Below, one piece after another: positions 24,593 to 33,017 of a stretch of DNA of 64,000 bases. Both the position numbers and the translations under genes were made by a program. Numbering within the stretch: the stretch's first letter is position 1; each line of letters starts with the position of its first letter. The notes under the pieces are model-generated. The model had not been told where the DNA came from and made no database searches. It saw only the letters and a list, made by a program, of their open reading frames with translations. Source of the DNA: Rhodobacteraceae bacterium DSL-40 (GTDB lineage: Bacteria; Pseudomonadota; Alphaproteobacteria; Rhodobacterales; Rhodobacteraceae); NCBI GenBank assembly GCA_003258405.1, contig QKPN01000009.1, positions 158,689-222,688 of the forward strand. Direction: 5' to 3'.

Positions 24593-27052
24593 ATGGCGTT
24601 CCTGTTTCGCTGGTTCATGCGACTGTTCGTGACGCTTGCCCTCCTTGCTTCTGCCGCCGCCGGACTGGCCTACTATCTCGCCGATCAATCGCTTCCCGAT
24701 TACGATCATGAGTATGCGGCTGAGGGGGTGGAGGCCGGCTTCGAGATCGTGCGCGATCGCTATGCCGTGCCGCATATCCTCGCCCATAACGATCATGACG
24801 CCTTCTTCGGCCTCGGGTTCGCCCATGCCCAGGACCGGCTCTGGCAGATGGTTCTGATGCGCCGCACCGCGCAGGGCCGACTTTCCGAGATCTTCGGCCG
24901 CGACACGCTCGAGATCGACGAGCTGATGCGGGCGCTCGACATCTACGGCCTCTCCCGCCAGGCCGCCGCGGCGCAGACCGAGCAGACCAAGGCCGACCTC
25001 GAGGCCTATGCCGACGGGGTGAATGCATGGCTCCGCATCGTCCAGAAGGATGCGCTCGGCCGGGGCGCGCCGGAGCTCTTCCTCTTCGACAGCGCCATCG
25101 CGCCCTGGATTCCCGCTGATTCGATCGCGGTCCAGAAGCTCATGGCGCTTCAGCTCACCGACAAGGCGGCGCGTGAGACGCTGCGCGCCCGGCTCTCGTT
25201 GCGCATCCCCGAGGCGCGGCTGCGCGACATCCTGCCCGAGGCGCCGAACGAACCCGTGATGGGCCTGCCGGAGTATTCCGACCTCTTTCCCGATCTTGCG
25301 CCCGATGATGGCCGAAACCCGGTCCGCCACGCGCTCTATCCGCTCGCCCCCATCGGTCAGGCAGGCGCCTCCAACGCCTTTGCCGCCGCCGCGAGCCGCA
25401 CGGCCGCGGGCGCGCCGCTGCTCGCGACCGACCCGCATCTCGCCCTCACCGCGCCCTCGATCTTCTATCTTGCCCGCCTCGATCTCGAGAGCGGCCCGGT
25501 CATCGGCGCCACGGTGCCCGGCATTCCTTCCATTATCATCGGCCGGAACAGAAATCTCGGCTGGGGCCTCACCTCGAGCTATCTCGACGATCAGGACGTC
25601 TTCATCGAGCGGCTCGATCCGGAAAACCCCGGCCGCTACCTCACCCCCTCGGGCTTCGAGCCCTTCCGCACCCGCGACGCGGTGATCGCGGTGAAGGACG
25701 CCGAGCCCGAACGCCTGCTGCTGCGCTGGAGCCGCCACGGGCCGGTGATCCCGGGCGATCATTTCGGGGCTGCCGCCGTGACGCCCGAGGGCCATGTCGC
25801 GACGCTGGCCTGGACCGGCCTCACCGCGCAGGATCGCTCCATGGGGGCTGCCATCGGCCTCATGCGCGCCCAGTCGATCCGCGAGGCCCGCGCGGCGGCG
25901 CGCGATCTCGTCGTGCCCTCGAACATGATAACCCTCGCCGACCGCGAGACCGTCGCGCTCCAGATGGCCGGGGCCGCGCCGCGCCGCGATGCCGCCAACA
26001 CCAGCAAGGGCCGCATCCCCGCGCCCGGCTGGCTCGCGGTCAACGACTGGCAGGGCACACGCCCCTTTGCCGAGAACCCCTGGGTCATCAACCCGCCGAG
26101 CGGGATCGTGGTGAACACCAACAACCGCATCACCGACGCGCTCTTCCCCGACAACCTCAGTTTCGACTGGGGCGACACGCTTCGCATCGTGCGGGCCGCA
26201 CATCTGCTGAACGCCCGGCAATATCACACGCTCGACAGCTTCATCGAGATCCAGACCGATGTCGTCTCCGAAGGCGCCCGCACCCTCCTGCCGCTCATCG
26301 CTCGCAATCTGTGGTATTCCGGCGAGGCAGCGGAGGAGGGCAGCCCTGAGGCGCGCCGCCAGATTGCGCTCGAGCGCCTGGCCGACTGGAATGGCGCCAT
26401 GACGGAGCATGACCCCGAGCCGCTTATCTACGCGGCCTGGCTCCGGGCGCTCCAGCGCCGCCTTGTCATCGACGAGATCGGTGCGCTCGACGACCTGCTG
26501 CCGCGCCCCGAGCCGGCCTTCATCGAGCGCGTCTACCGCAACATCGACGGCGCGGGCGTATGGTGCGACGTGATCCAGACCTCGGAGGTCGAGACCTGCG
26601 CCGAGATGTCACGGCGGGCACTCGACGATGCGCTGACCGAGCTCATCGCCCGCTACGGGCCGAAGATCGAGAGCTGGCGCTGGGGGGACGCCCATCAGGC
26701 GGTGCACCGGCACGAGACGCTCTCGACCATCCCCGGCCTAGGCCTGCTGGCCAACATCTGGCAGAGCACGGCGGGGGGCGACCAGACACTGATGCGCGGC
26801 CTTACCACCGGCACCGAGCCCGACCCCTATCTCAGCGGCCATGCCTCGGTCTTTCGCGGCGTCTATGATTTCTCGGATCCCGACTCGAGCGTCTTCATCA
26901 TCTCGACCGGCGAGAGCGGTCACCTGCTCTCGCGCCACTACGATGATCAGGCGGTGCTCTGGCGCCGGGCGGAATACATACCGATGTCGCTCGATATCGA
27001 ATTTGTCCGTGCCGGCGCCGAAGGCGTCACGCGCCTCACTCCGGCGCCCTGA
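24593..27052 (+). CDS. Penicillin acylase family Ntn hydrolase
   Basis: An 819-residue S45-type penicillin/acyl-homoserine-lactone acylase. A hydrophobic segment at about residues 8-28 exports the precursor or anchors it. The alpha-chain part (about 30-250) includes IVRDRYAVPHILAHNDHDAFFGLGFAHAQDRLWQM, the family signature. The self-cleavage site is Ala-Ser in GQAGASNAFAA, with Ser260 becoming the N-terminal nucleophile of the beta chain. Downstream are the conserved WGLTSSY and VVNTNNRI (oxyanion Asn) segments. Such enzymes cleave amide side chains; many hydrolyse N-acyl homoserine lactones, but the substrate here is not known. ATG 24593 follows GGAAAGGGGA. Confidence 0.87.
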   Translation: MAFLFRWFMRLFVTLALLASAAAGLAYYLADQSLPDYDHEYAAEGVEAGFEIVRDRYAVPHILAHNDHDAFFGLGFAHAQDRLWQMVLMRRTAQGRLSEIFGRDTLEIDELMRALDIYGLSRQAAAAQTEQTKADLEAYADGVNAWLRIVQKDALGRGAPELFLFDSAIAPWIPADSIAVQKLMALQLTDKAARETLRARLSLRIPEARLRDILPEAPNEPVMGLPEYSDLFPDLAPDDGRNPVRHALYPLAPIGQAGASNAFAAAASRTAAGAPLLATDPHLALTAPSIFYLARLDLESGPVIGATVPGIPSIIIGRNRNLGWGLTSSYLDDQDVFIERLDPENPGRYLTPSGFEPFRTRDAVIAVKDAEPERLLLRWSRHGPVIPGDHFGAAAVTPEGHVATLAWTGLTAQDRSMGAAIGLMRAQSIREARAAARDLVVPSNMITLADRETVALQMAGAAPRRDAANTSKGRIPAPGWLAVNDWQGTRPFAENPWVINPPSGIVVNTNNRITDALFPDNLSFDWGDTLRIVRAAHLLNARQYHTLDSFIEIQTDVVSEGARTLLPLIARNLWYSGEAAEEGSPEARRQIALERLADWNGAMTEHDPEPLIYAAWLRALQRRLVIDEIGALDDLLPRPEPAFIERVYRNIDGAGVWCDVIQTSEVETCAEMSRRALDDALTELIARYGPKIESWRWGDAHQAVHRHETLSTIPGLGLLANIWQSTAGGDQTLMRGLTTGTEPDPYLSGHASVFRGVYDFSDPDSSVFIISTGESGHLLSRHYDDQAVLWRRAEYIPMSLDIEFVRAGAEGVTRLTPAP

Positions 27053-27062
27053 CGGAGCGGGG

Positions 27063-27079
27063 GGCTGCGCCTGGCAGCC
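27063..27079. terminator. Possible bidirectional hairpin between convergent genes
   Basis: GGCTGC (27063-27068) pairs with GCAGCC (27074-27079) across a 5-base loop, flanked by G-rich and C-rich sequence that could extend the stem. It lies between the acylase stop and the convergent SYLF gene stop. No T run follows on either strand, so the call is tentative. Confidence 0.3.
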
Positions 27080-27098
27080 GCCGCGCCCCGTCCCCGGA

Positions 27099-27659
27099 TC
27101 AGCGGATGATCCGGCTGTATTTCGCGCCCGCGAAGCTTGCGTCGGCAATGAGGCCGCGCTGGCCGTAAACCACCTCGACGATCGGGCGATTGATGCGCAT
27201 CGAGCTGATGCCTGCCGCCGCGCCGCCGGCCTTCGGTACCGTCACCGCGGCATCGGCGCCAAGCTCCCAGCCGTCGGCGAGCCGGAAATCCTGCAGCGCC
27301 TGGGATGTGAGGAAGAAGAGCGTCTGGTTGTATTCCGCGGCCCCGAAGGTGAAGCCAAGGCCCGCCGAACTCAGCGAATAGTACTCGACCTTGGCCGGGC
27401 CGATCACGAGCGCGCCCTCGCCGTAGGCGCCGCTGGCGAAGAAGCCTGCCTTGCGGATCTTGGGAATGACGAGAATACCCTGCGAGCGCGCACCGAGTTC
27501 GGACGCGCCGGGTACGGTCTGGTAGAGCTCGGCGAGCGCCTCGTCGACCTGGCGGTCGATCCGCTCGCGCGGGCTTTCGGGAATGCTCGGCTGCGAGGTG
27601 CAGGCCGCGAGCCCGACACCTGCGGCGGCCAGAAAACTGCGACGGGTCCAGTCAGTCAT
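27099..27659 (-). CDS. SYLF-domain (Ysc84-like) lipoprotein
   Basis: A 186-residue exported protein. The N-terminus carries twin arginines (TRRSFLAAAG) and a lipobox ending LAAC (Cys20), so it is a predicted Tat-exported lipoprotein. The mature part is a SYLF/DUF500 domain (about 45-186): ILVIPKIRKAGFFASGAYGEGAL, then YYSLSSAGLGFTFGAAEYNQTLFFL. The SYLF fold binds lipids in eukaryotic proteins; bacterial exported members are poorly characterised. ATG 27659 is chosen because the signal peptide begins there and AAGGAGCCGTCG provides a ribosome binding site. Confidence 0.85.
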   Translation of the reverse strand: MTDWTRRSFLAAAGVGLAACTSQPSIPESPRERIDRQVDEALAELYQTVPGASELGARSQGILVIPKIRKAGFFASGAYGEGALVIGPAKVEYYSLSSAGLGFTFGAAEYNQTLFFLTSQALQDFRLADGWELGADAAVTVPKAGGAAAGISSMRINRPIVEVVYGQRGLIADASFAGAKYSRIIR

Positions 27660-27822
27660 CGACGGCTCCTTGGATGCGATCGGATACATGCCTCTTGGCC
27701 GGTCAGAGCGCCGGCTTGCTCCTGCGTTAGCACGCTCCGTCCAGCCCTTCCAGCTTGGAGGCGGCCGTGCCGGGGCAAGGAAGGGGAAAATCCGGCCGTA
27801 CCGGCCCCTTCTGGCGCGAAAT

Positions 27823-28479
27823 TCACCGAACCGTGCGCGGTCCGGCGAGGGCCGTGAAGAGGCCGAGCCCGATGAAGGCGCCACCACTCAGGATCCGAGA
27901 CCCGCGCTGCAATGCGCCCGACCGGGCCAGAAGCCGTGCGGCGCGCCCGGCCGCGAGCGCATAGGCCGTGTCGGTGAGGGCGGCGATCGCGACGAAGAGT
28001 GTCCCGAGTGTCATCGCCTGAGCGGCGTGCGGCCCGCCTGGGCTCATGAACTGAGGCAGGAAGGCCGCGAAGAAAAGCGTCGTCTTCGGGTTCAGCAGCG
28101 CTACGAGGAACCCGTCCCGAAAGATCAGGCCGAGGCTCCGCGCCGCGACCCCGCCGGCATGCGCCGTCCCGCTGCCGAAGAGAGCCCGGAGCCCGAGCCA
28201 GACGAGATAGGCCGCGCCCGCCCATTTCACGACGGTGAAGGCAATGGCGGAAACCGCGAAAAGTGCCGCGAGCCCCAGCCCCGCCGCAATGGCATTGGCG
28301 AGATTTCCCACCGCCACACCGGCAACCGAGACCAGCCCGTGCGCGCGCCCCTGCAGGAGGCTTCGCGTCACGATGTAGAAGACCCCCGGCCCGGGCGTCA
28401 CGGCCAGCACGACGCTCGCCGCCAGAAAGGCGCCAAGCAGCGGGGCAGGTGGCAGGAAAGATGCGGCAATCGGGTCCAT
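27823..28479 (-). CDS. LysE/RhtB family exporter
   Basis: A 218-residue inner-membrane protein with six predicted helices. The family motif VTPGPGVFYIVTRSLLQGRAHGL lies in helix 1 and the loop after it, and GLRALFGSG, then NPKTTLFFAAFLPQF, at the helix 4 region. LysE/RhtB proteins export amino acids such as lysine, threonine or homoserine lactone, and the substrate is not determinable. ATG 28479 gives the normal N-terminus; a longer in-frame extension overlaps hemB. It is downstream of hemB by 49 bases on the same strand. Confidence 0.85.
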   Translation of the reverse strand: MDPIAASFLPPAPLLGAFLAASVVLAVTPGPGVFYIVTRSLLQGRAHGLVSVAGVAVGNLANAIAAGLGLAALFAVSAIAFTVVKWAGAAYLVWLGLRALFGSGTAHAGGVAARSLGLIFRDGFLVALLNPKTTLFFAAFLPQFMSPGGPHAAQAMTLGTLFVAIAALTDTAYALAAGRAARLLARSGALQRGSRILSGGAFIGLGLFTALAGPRTVR

Positions 28480-28528
28480 AAGGCCACTCTGGGGCGGATT
28501 TTTCCCGCGCGCAATGGCGGCGCGCCGG

Positions 28529-29527
28529 TCAGCCGAAGAGTTCCGCCGCGAGCGGGGCATGATAGGTGAGAATCCCGTCGCAGCCGGCACGCTTGAAGGC
28601 GCCGAGGGTCTCCAGAACCGTCCGCTCCCGTTCCAGCCAGCCATGGCCGAATGCCGCCTCCAGCATCGCGTATTCCCCCGAGACCTGATAGGCGAAGACC
28701 GGCACGTCGAACTCGCGCTTCACCCGCCCGCAGATATCGAGATAGGGCAGGCCGGGCTTCACCATCACCATGTCCGCGCCCTCCGCGAGATCGATCGCCA
28801 CTTCGCGCATCGCCTCGGCGCTGTTGGCCGGGTCCATCTGGTAGGTCTTCTTGTCGCCCTTGAGCGCGCCGGTCGCGCCCACCGCGTCGCGGAACGGCCC
28901 GTAGAAGACGGAAGCGTATTTCGCGGCATAGCTCATGATCAGCGTGTCGGGAAAGTCATGGGCCTCGAGGGCCGACCGGATCACCCCGATGCGTCCGTCC
29001 ATCATGTCCGAAGGCCCGAGGATGTCACAGCCCGCCTCCGCCTGGCAGAGTGCCATCTTCTCGAGCGCGATCAGCGTCTCGTCGTTGAGGATCGTGCCGT
29101 CGCGCACGATCCCGTCATGTCCGTCGGAATTGTAGGGATCGAGCGCCACGTCGAGCAGGACGCCGATGCCGGGAACGGCTGCCTTGATCGCCCGTGTCGC
29201 GCGGTTGACGAGATTCTCCGGGTTCCAGGCCTCGGTGGCCTCCGGGTTCTTGTCGGCTGCGTCGGTGTAGGGAAAGAGCGCAAGGCAGGGAATGCCGAGA
29301 TCGGCCGCGCGCTGCGCCGCTTCCACCGCCCGGTCGACCGAAAGCCGCGAGACACCGGGCAACGAGGCCACCGGTTCCTCCATGCCCTCACCCTCGCGCA
29401 CGAAGAGCGGCCAGATCAGGTCCGACACCGAAAGCCGCGTTTCGGCCACCATGTCGCGGATCCAGGCCGTGCGGCGCAGGCGGCGTGGGCGGCAATGCGG
29501 GAAGGGGGCTGCGAGCGGCGTCATCAT
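28529..29527 (-). CDS. hemB: Porphobilinogen synthase (delta-aminolevulinate dehydratase)
   Basis: HemB condenses two 5-aminolevulinate molecules to porphobilinogen, the second step of tetrapyrrole synthesis. The 332-residue length is standard. The two active-site lysines are visible in MSYAAKYASVFYGP and MVMVKPGLPYLD. The metal-binding loop reads DVALDPYNSDGHDG: Asp and Ala replace the Cys residues of zinc enzymes, so this is a zinc-independent type, as in Rhodobacter and other alphaproteobacteria. The start is the first of two adjacent ATGs (29527 and 29524). It is divergent from the RHH regulator cassette. Confidence 0.95.
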   Translation of the reverse strand: MMTPLAAPFPHCRPRRLRRTAWIRDMVAETRLSVSDLIWPLFVREGEGMEEPVASLPGVSRLSVDRAVEAAQRAADLGIPCLALFPYTDAADKNPEATEAWNPENLVNRATRAIKAAVPGIGVLLDVALDPYNSDGHDGIVRDGTILNDETLIALEKMALCQAEAGCDILGPSDMMDGRIGVIRSALEAHDFPDTLIMSYAAKYASVFYGPFRDAVGATGALKGDKKTYQMDPANSAEAMREVAIDLAEGADMVMVKPGLPYLDICGRVKREFDVPVFAYQVSGEYAMLEAAFGHGWLERERTVLETLGAFKRAGCDGILTYHAPLAAELFG

Positions 29528-29680
29528 CGTCGGATCCTCAGGCTGGCAATGACCCGGTTTGGCACGCAGGCGCGGTCCTCTCAAGACCTGAAGGCGCCTC
29601 CGCCGCCTGCCTCCGCGCACGCCGGCGCGATCGAATTATTTCTTCAATGGACTTGTGACGGCTCATATGTCATCCATATA

Positions 29681-29696
29681 CCATCCACACGGATGG
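29681..29696 (+). promoter_or_regulatory. Candidate operator of the RHH regulator cassette
   Basis: A perfect inverted repeat CCATCC-ACAC-GGATGG ends ten bases before the ATG at 29706. It overlaps the ribosome binding region and follows an A+T-rich stretch (CATATG, CATATA) suited to a promoter, with TTGTGA at 29654-29659 as a possible -35. RHH proteins bind short palindromes at their own promoters, so autoregulation is inferred. Confidence 0.45.
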
Positions 29697-29705
29697 AGAA
29701 ACGTG

Positions 29706-30122
29706 ATGAGCAACGTGAGACCGCTGCGGGACAAGGCGCCCGACAGCGAAAAGATCACCATCAACCTCGGATATGTCGATCTCGGACGGATCGATCTTCT
29801 GGTGCAGGAGGGCTTCTACTCCAACCGAAGCGACTTCATCCGCACCGCGATCCGGCGTCAGCTCGACACCCATGTCGAGGCCGTCAACCAATCCATCGAA
29901 CGCCATACGATGGAACTGGGCCTGCGTGACTACAGCCGCGCCGATCTGGAGACGCTCCGGGCGGCTGGCGAGGTCCTGCATGTCAAGGTTGTCGGGCTCG
30001 CGCGGATCGACTCCGACGTGACGCCCGACCTCGCCCGGGCAACCATAGGCTCCATCACGGTACTGGGCGCGCTTCAGGCGAGCCCGGAAATCAGAAAGGC
30101 GCTCGCTGACCGCATCCGGTAG
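29706..30122 (+). CDS. CopG/ribbon-helix-helix family regulator
   Basis: A 138-residue protein. The ribbon-helix-helix DNA-binding domain is at about residues 12-55: the beta strand EKITINLGYVDLGRIDLLV is followed by GFYSNRSDFIRTAIRRQL. The C-terminal half (about 60-138) is not a known ligand domain to me; it has a beta-rich VLHVKVVGLARIDSDVT segment. ATG 29706 follows GGAGAAACGTG. The gene is followed after 26 bases by an esterase gene, so it probably controls that cassette and itself through the palindrome at 29681-29696. Confidence 0.78.
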   Translation: MSNVRPLRDKAPDSEKITINLGYVDLGRIDLLVQEGFYSNRSDFIRTAIRRQLDTHVEAVNQSIERHTMELGLRDYSRADLETLRAAGEVLHVKVVGLARIDSDVTPDLARATIGSITVLGALQASPEIRKALADRIR

Positions 30123-30148
30123 CACGCGCTCCCAGAAGGACTGAAAAC

Positions 30149-31243
30149 ATGATCTCTTTCAACGTTGGCGCCCTGCGCCCGGCGAACGGCGCCGCACGTC
30201 CCGACTACATGTCGTTTGCAAACGATCTGGTGCGCCAGACACTTGCCCGCCACGGACTGGCCGGCGATGTCGAGGCGCTGCCGAATGGCCCCGCCCCGCA
30301 TACCATGCCGCTCCTCGAGGAGATGATGGCGCGGCTGCACTCTCCGGGCCCGCTGTCCCGTGCCCTGATGCCCGAGTTGCCCGAAGGCGCGGAGTTCGTT
30401 TCGGACCATTTCGAATGCGAAGCTGGCAGTCGCCGCTTCATGACCTACATTCCCTCGACCGCCGCGGAAGGGGTGAGCGGCATCGTCCTGATGCTGCATG
30501 GCTGCACCCAGACGCCCGAGGATTTCTCGGTCGGCACCGGCATGAATGCCCTTGCCGAGGAACATCGCTTCGTCGTGATCTACCCACATCAGTCGCGCGG
30601 CGACAATGCGCAGTCCTGCTGGAACTGGTTCAGCCGCGGTGACCAGCGGCGCGACCGCGGTGAGCCGGCCATTCTTGCGGGGCTGACCCGTCAGGCGATG
30701 GAACGATATGGCGTCTCGCGGGAGGAAACCTTCGTCGCCGGTCTCTCGGCCGGGGCCGCGATGGCACTCATCCTCGGCGAGACCTATCCGGATGTCTTTG
30801 CCGGTGTCGGCGCGCATTCCGGCCTGCCATACGGCGCCGCGCGCGACGTACCCTCCGCCTTTGCCGCGATGGCGGGCCAGGAAGGCAACTTCACCACGCC
30901 GCGATCCGACACAACGCCGCCTCCCACCATCGTCTTTCATGGTACCGCCGACAGCCTTGTCCATCCTTCGAACGGCGACCGCATCGCGCGGCAGGTGACC
31001 GATCGCGCCGCGCGCGAGACGATCATCACCGAGGAAAGCGGCACGGCCGGTGGCCGCGCGTTCGCCCGCACGGTGACCATGCGCGACGACAGGACCATCC
31101 TCCTGGAGCAATGGCAGATCGACGGGCTTGGCCACGCCTGGTCCGGCGGCAATGCCGCAGGCTCTCATACCGATCCGGCCGGACCCGACGCGAGCGCCGA
31201 GATGATCCGGTTCTTTTTCGAAACAACAGCGGGAGCGCACTGA
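30149..31243 (+). CDS. PHB-depolymerase-family esterase
   Basis: A 364-residue alpha/beta hydrolase of the Esterase_PHB (LpqC) family. The oxyanion segment is LMLHGCTQTPEDF (about 114-126), the lipase box is GLSAGAAM with nucleophile Ser200, the acid Asp is in FHGTADSLVHP, and the His is in GLGHAWSGG. No signal peptide is seen; the first about 90 residues form an N-terminal extension ahead of the catalytic domain. Despite the family name it may act on short polyesters, feruloyl or acyl esters; a cytoplasmic location fits a role on intracellular substrates. It lies 26 bases after the RHH gene and one base before the next gene, so an operon is likely. Confidence 0.82.
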   Translation: MISFNVGALRPANGAARPDYMSFANDLVRQTLARHGLAGDVEALPNGPAPHTMPLLEEMMARLHSPGPLSRALMPELPEGAEFVSDHFECEAGSRRFMTYIPSTAAEGVSGIVLMLHGCTQTPEDFSVGTGMNALAEEHRFVVIYPHQSRGDNAQSCWNWFSRGDQRRDRGEPAILAGLTRQAMERYGVSREETFVAGLSAGAAMALILGETYPDVFAGVGAHSGLPYGAARDVPSAFAAMAGQEGNFTTPRSDTTPPPTIVFHGTADSLVHPSNGDRIARQVTDRAARETIITEESGTAGGRAFARTVTMRDDRTILLEQWQIDGLGHAWSGGNAAGSHTDPAGPDASAEMIRFFFETTAGAH

Positions 31244-31244
31244 T

Positions 31245-32399
31245 ATGACTGGCATGTCCCTCACCTTCGATGCCGTCCGCGAAGAAAAGCCGGGCCCGAA
31301 ATGGGCGGCGCGCTGGCGGCGGTCCTGGCCGGCCTACGAGGCCTGGTTCGTGGCGCGTGGCGGCGATTCAGGCCCGACCCGGCAGGAAAGCCGGGCGGCC
31401 CTCCTCCACTGGATGCCGGAGCTGGTCCCGGTCTACGACCGGCTGGTCCTGATCGCCGGCGGATCGGATCGTGCCGCGCGGTTCCTCGCCACGTGGTCAC
31501 CGCCGCGCTATCTCGGGGGCTGTTCTCTGGCGGCCCGTGCCGAGGGGGGCGAGGTCCGGTTGGTGCGCAATTACGATCTTTCTCCGGACCTGAACGAGGG
31601 CCTGCTGCTCCACAGCCGATGGACCGGCCGGCGGGTGATGGGGATGATCGAGTTCCTCTGGGGCCTGTCGGACGGCATCAACGACGCGGGCCTTTCGGTT
31701 GCGCTGGCCTATGGCGGGCGGGGAGAGACGGCCGCTGGTTTCGGCGTGACGACGATCCTCCGCTATGTGCTGGAGACCTGCGAGACCGTGGAGGAGGCGC
31801 TCGCGGTGCTGCGCCGGGTGCCGTCGCACATGGCCTACAATCTGGTCCTGGCGGATCGCACCGGCCGGACGGCGGGTGTCGAACTATCCCCCGGCGGCGG
31901 CATCCGGATCCTTCCGCAAGCCAATGCGACGAACCATCAGAGCGGGCCCACGCGGGCCGACCGGGCGGCCTTCACCCGGAGCCACGAGCGCCTCACCCAC
32001 CTGAACGGGCTGGAAGTCGCGCCTGATGCGCTCACCCGGTCGTTTCTGGCCGAGCCGCTGTTGCAGGACCGCTATTCGGAGGGGTTCGGAACGCTCTTCA
32101 CCGCCGAATACGATCCGAACGAGCGCTCCATCTGCCTGCATTGGCGTGATGAGAAATGGCAGCAGTCGCTCGACGCGTTCGTGGAGGGGCAGCGCGTCGT
32201 CCGCTATCCGTCCGGGGCCACGCTGGCCGGATCGCAGGCGCACCCCTGGCCCGCGCCCGACACCATCGACTGGAGCCAGGCCGCGCAGATCGACTGGCTT
32301 GCCGTTGCGGCCGACTATGCCTCAGGGCGCGGACAGCCCATCCACTGCTATCTGCCGCACCATTCCTCCGGAGCGGCGGTCCCTGCCGCCTGCGGGTAG
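31245..32399 (+). CDS. C45-type Ntn hydrolase (acyl-coenzyme A:6-APA acyltransferase-like)
   Basis: A 384-residue protein of the peptidase C45/acyltransferase-like Ntn superfamily. The catalytic Cys is probably Cys93 in YLGGCSLAARA, followed by the conserved VRNYDLSPD segment and later GGRGETAAGFGVTTILRYVLETCETVEEAL. In C45 proenzymes the chain is cut before this Cys to release the N-terminal nucleophile. Substrates range from acyl-penicillin precursors to lipid amides and are unknown here. It starts one base after the esterase stop, so the two hydrolases are almost certainly co-translated under the same RHH regulator. Confidence 0.75.
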   Translation: MTGMSLTFDAVREEKPGPKWAARWRRSWPAYEAWFVARGGDSGPTRQESRAALLHWMPELVPVYDRLVLIAGGSDRAARFLATWSPPRYLGGCSLAARAEGGEVRLVRNYDLSPDLNEGLLLHSRWTGRRVMGMIEFLWGLSDGINDAGLSVALAYGGRGETAAGFGVTTILRYVLETCETVEEALAVLRRVPSHMAYNLVLADRTGRTAGVELSPGGGIRILPQANATNHQSGPTRADRAAFTRSHERLTHLNGLEVAPDALTRSFLAEPLLQDRYSEGFGTLFTAEYDPNERSICLHWRDEKWQQSLDAFVEGQRVVRYPSGATLAGSQAHPWPAPDTIDWSQAAQIDWLAVAADYASGRGQPIHCYLPHHSSGAAVPAACG

Positions 32400-32509
32400 G
32401 GCCAACCCTCAAGGCGGGCGAGACGCACTGGCGTCCGCCCGCGACTTGACCTCCGCGGCCGCCCGTGGCCTTTGTTGCGTCCTGCACTCGCCATGACAGG
32501 TAGGATTCC

Positions 32510-33007
32510 TTGGCCGCATTCGGAGTATCGAGTTTCCAGAGCATCTGGTACTGGGTCCTGCACATTCTCGTCTGGACGCTGGTCACCCACCGCACGCTCG
32601 GCGTGCCCTACGACATGTTGCTCCGCGCCCGGCGCCTGCCGGAGGTCACCGCCCAGACCGAAACCCTGGCCGTTGTCCAGTGCGGGCGGATCGTGGCCGT
32701 CTACCGGAAGCTCGGCATTCCGATCGCACTCCTTGGCGGCTTCCTGCTCGCAGGTCTTGCCGTCGTCGGCTTCCTCAATGGCGTGGAACTCGCGCAGGCG
32801 GCCTTCCTCCTGCTCTTTCCGCTCGCCGTCATCGCCTATTCGACGCTCGCGACAGCCCTCATGATCACCGAGCGGCGCTTCCGCGGCGATGTGCTGGTGC
32901 GCATCCTTTCGCGGCGGCATTTCTGGCACCAGGTGGTGGCGGTCACGGCGCTCTTCGCCGCCCTTGCGGTCGCGGCCTCGCGCCATGCCCGGATCGTGCT
33001 GCTCTGA
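32510..33007 (+). CDS. Conserved membrane protein (often labelled component of SufBCD complex)
   Basis: A 165-residue protein with four hydrophobic segments (about 10-30, 67-90, 95-115 and 140-158). The pattern SIWYWVLHILVWTLVTHRTLGVPYDMLLRARR matches a family conserved in Rhodobacteraceae that databases often name component of SufBCD complex; no experimental support is known to me and no suf gene is in the window. The start is TTG at 32510, after CAGGTAGGA. The gene stands alone, convergent with the transglutaminase operon (ten-base gap). Confidence 0.65.
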   Translation: MAAFGVSSFQSIWYWVLHILVWTLVTHRTLGVPYDMLLRARRLPEVTAQTETLAVVQCGRIVAVYRKLGIPIALLGGFLLAGLAVVGFLNGVELAQAAFLLLFPLAVIAYSTLATALMITERRFRGDVLVRILSRRHFWHQVVAVTALFAALAVAASRHARIVLL

Positions 33008-33017
33008 GGCGGCAGCC

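Noticed and set aside
24548..26410. A 620-codon minus-strand frame opposite the penicillin-acylase-like gene.
   Set aside because: Antisense shadow. The plus-strand frame has the signal segment, Ser nucleophile and family motifs.
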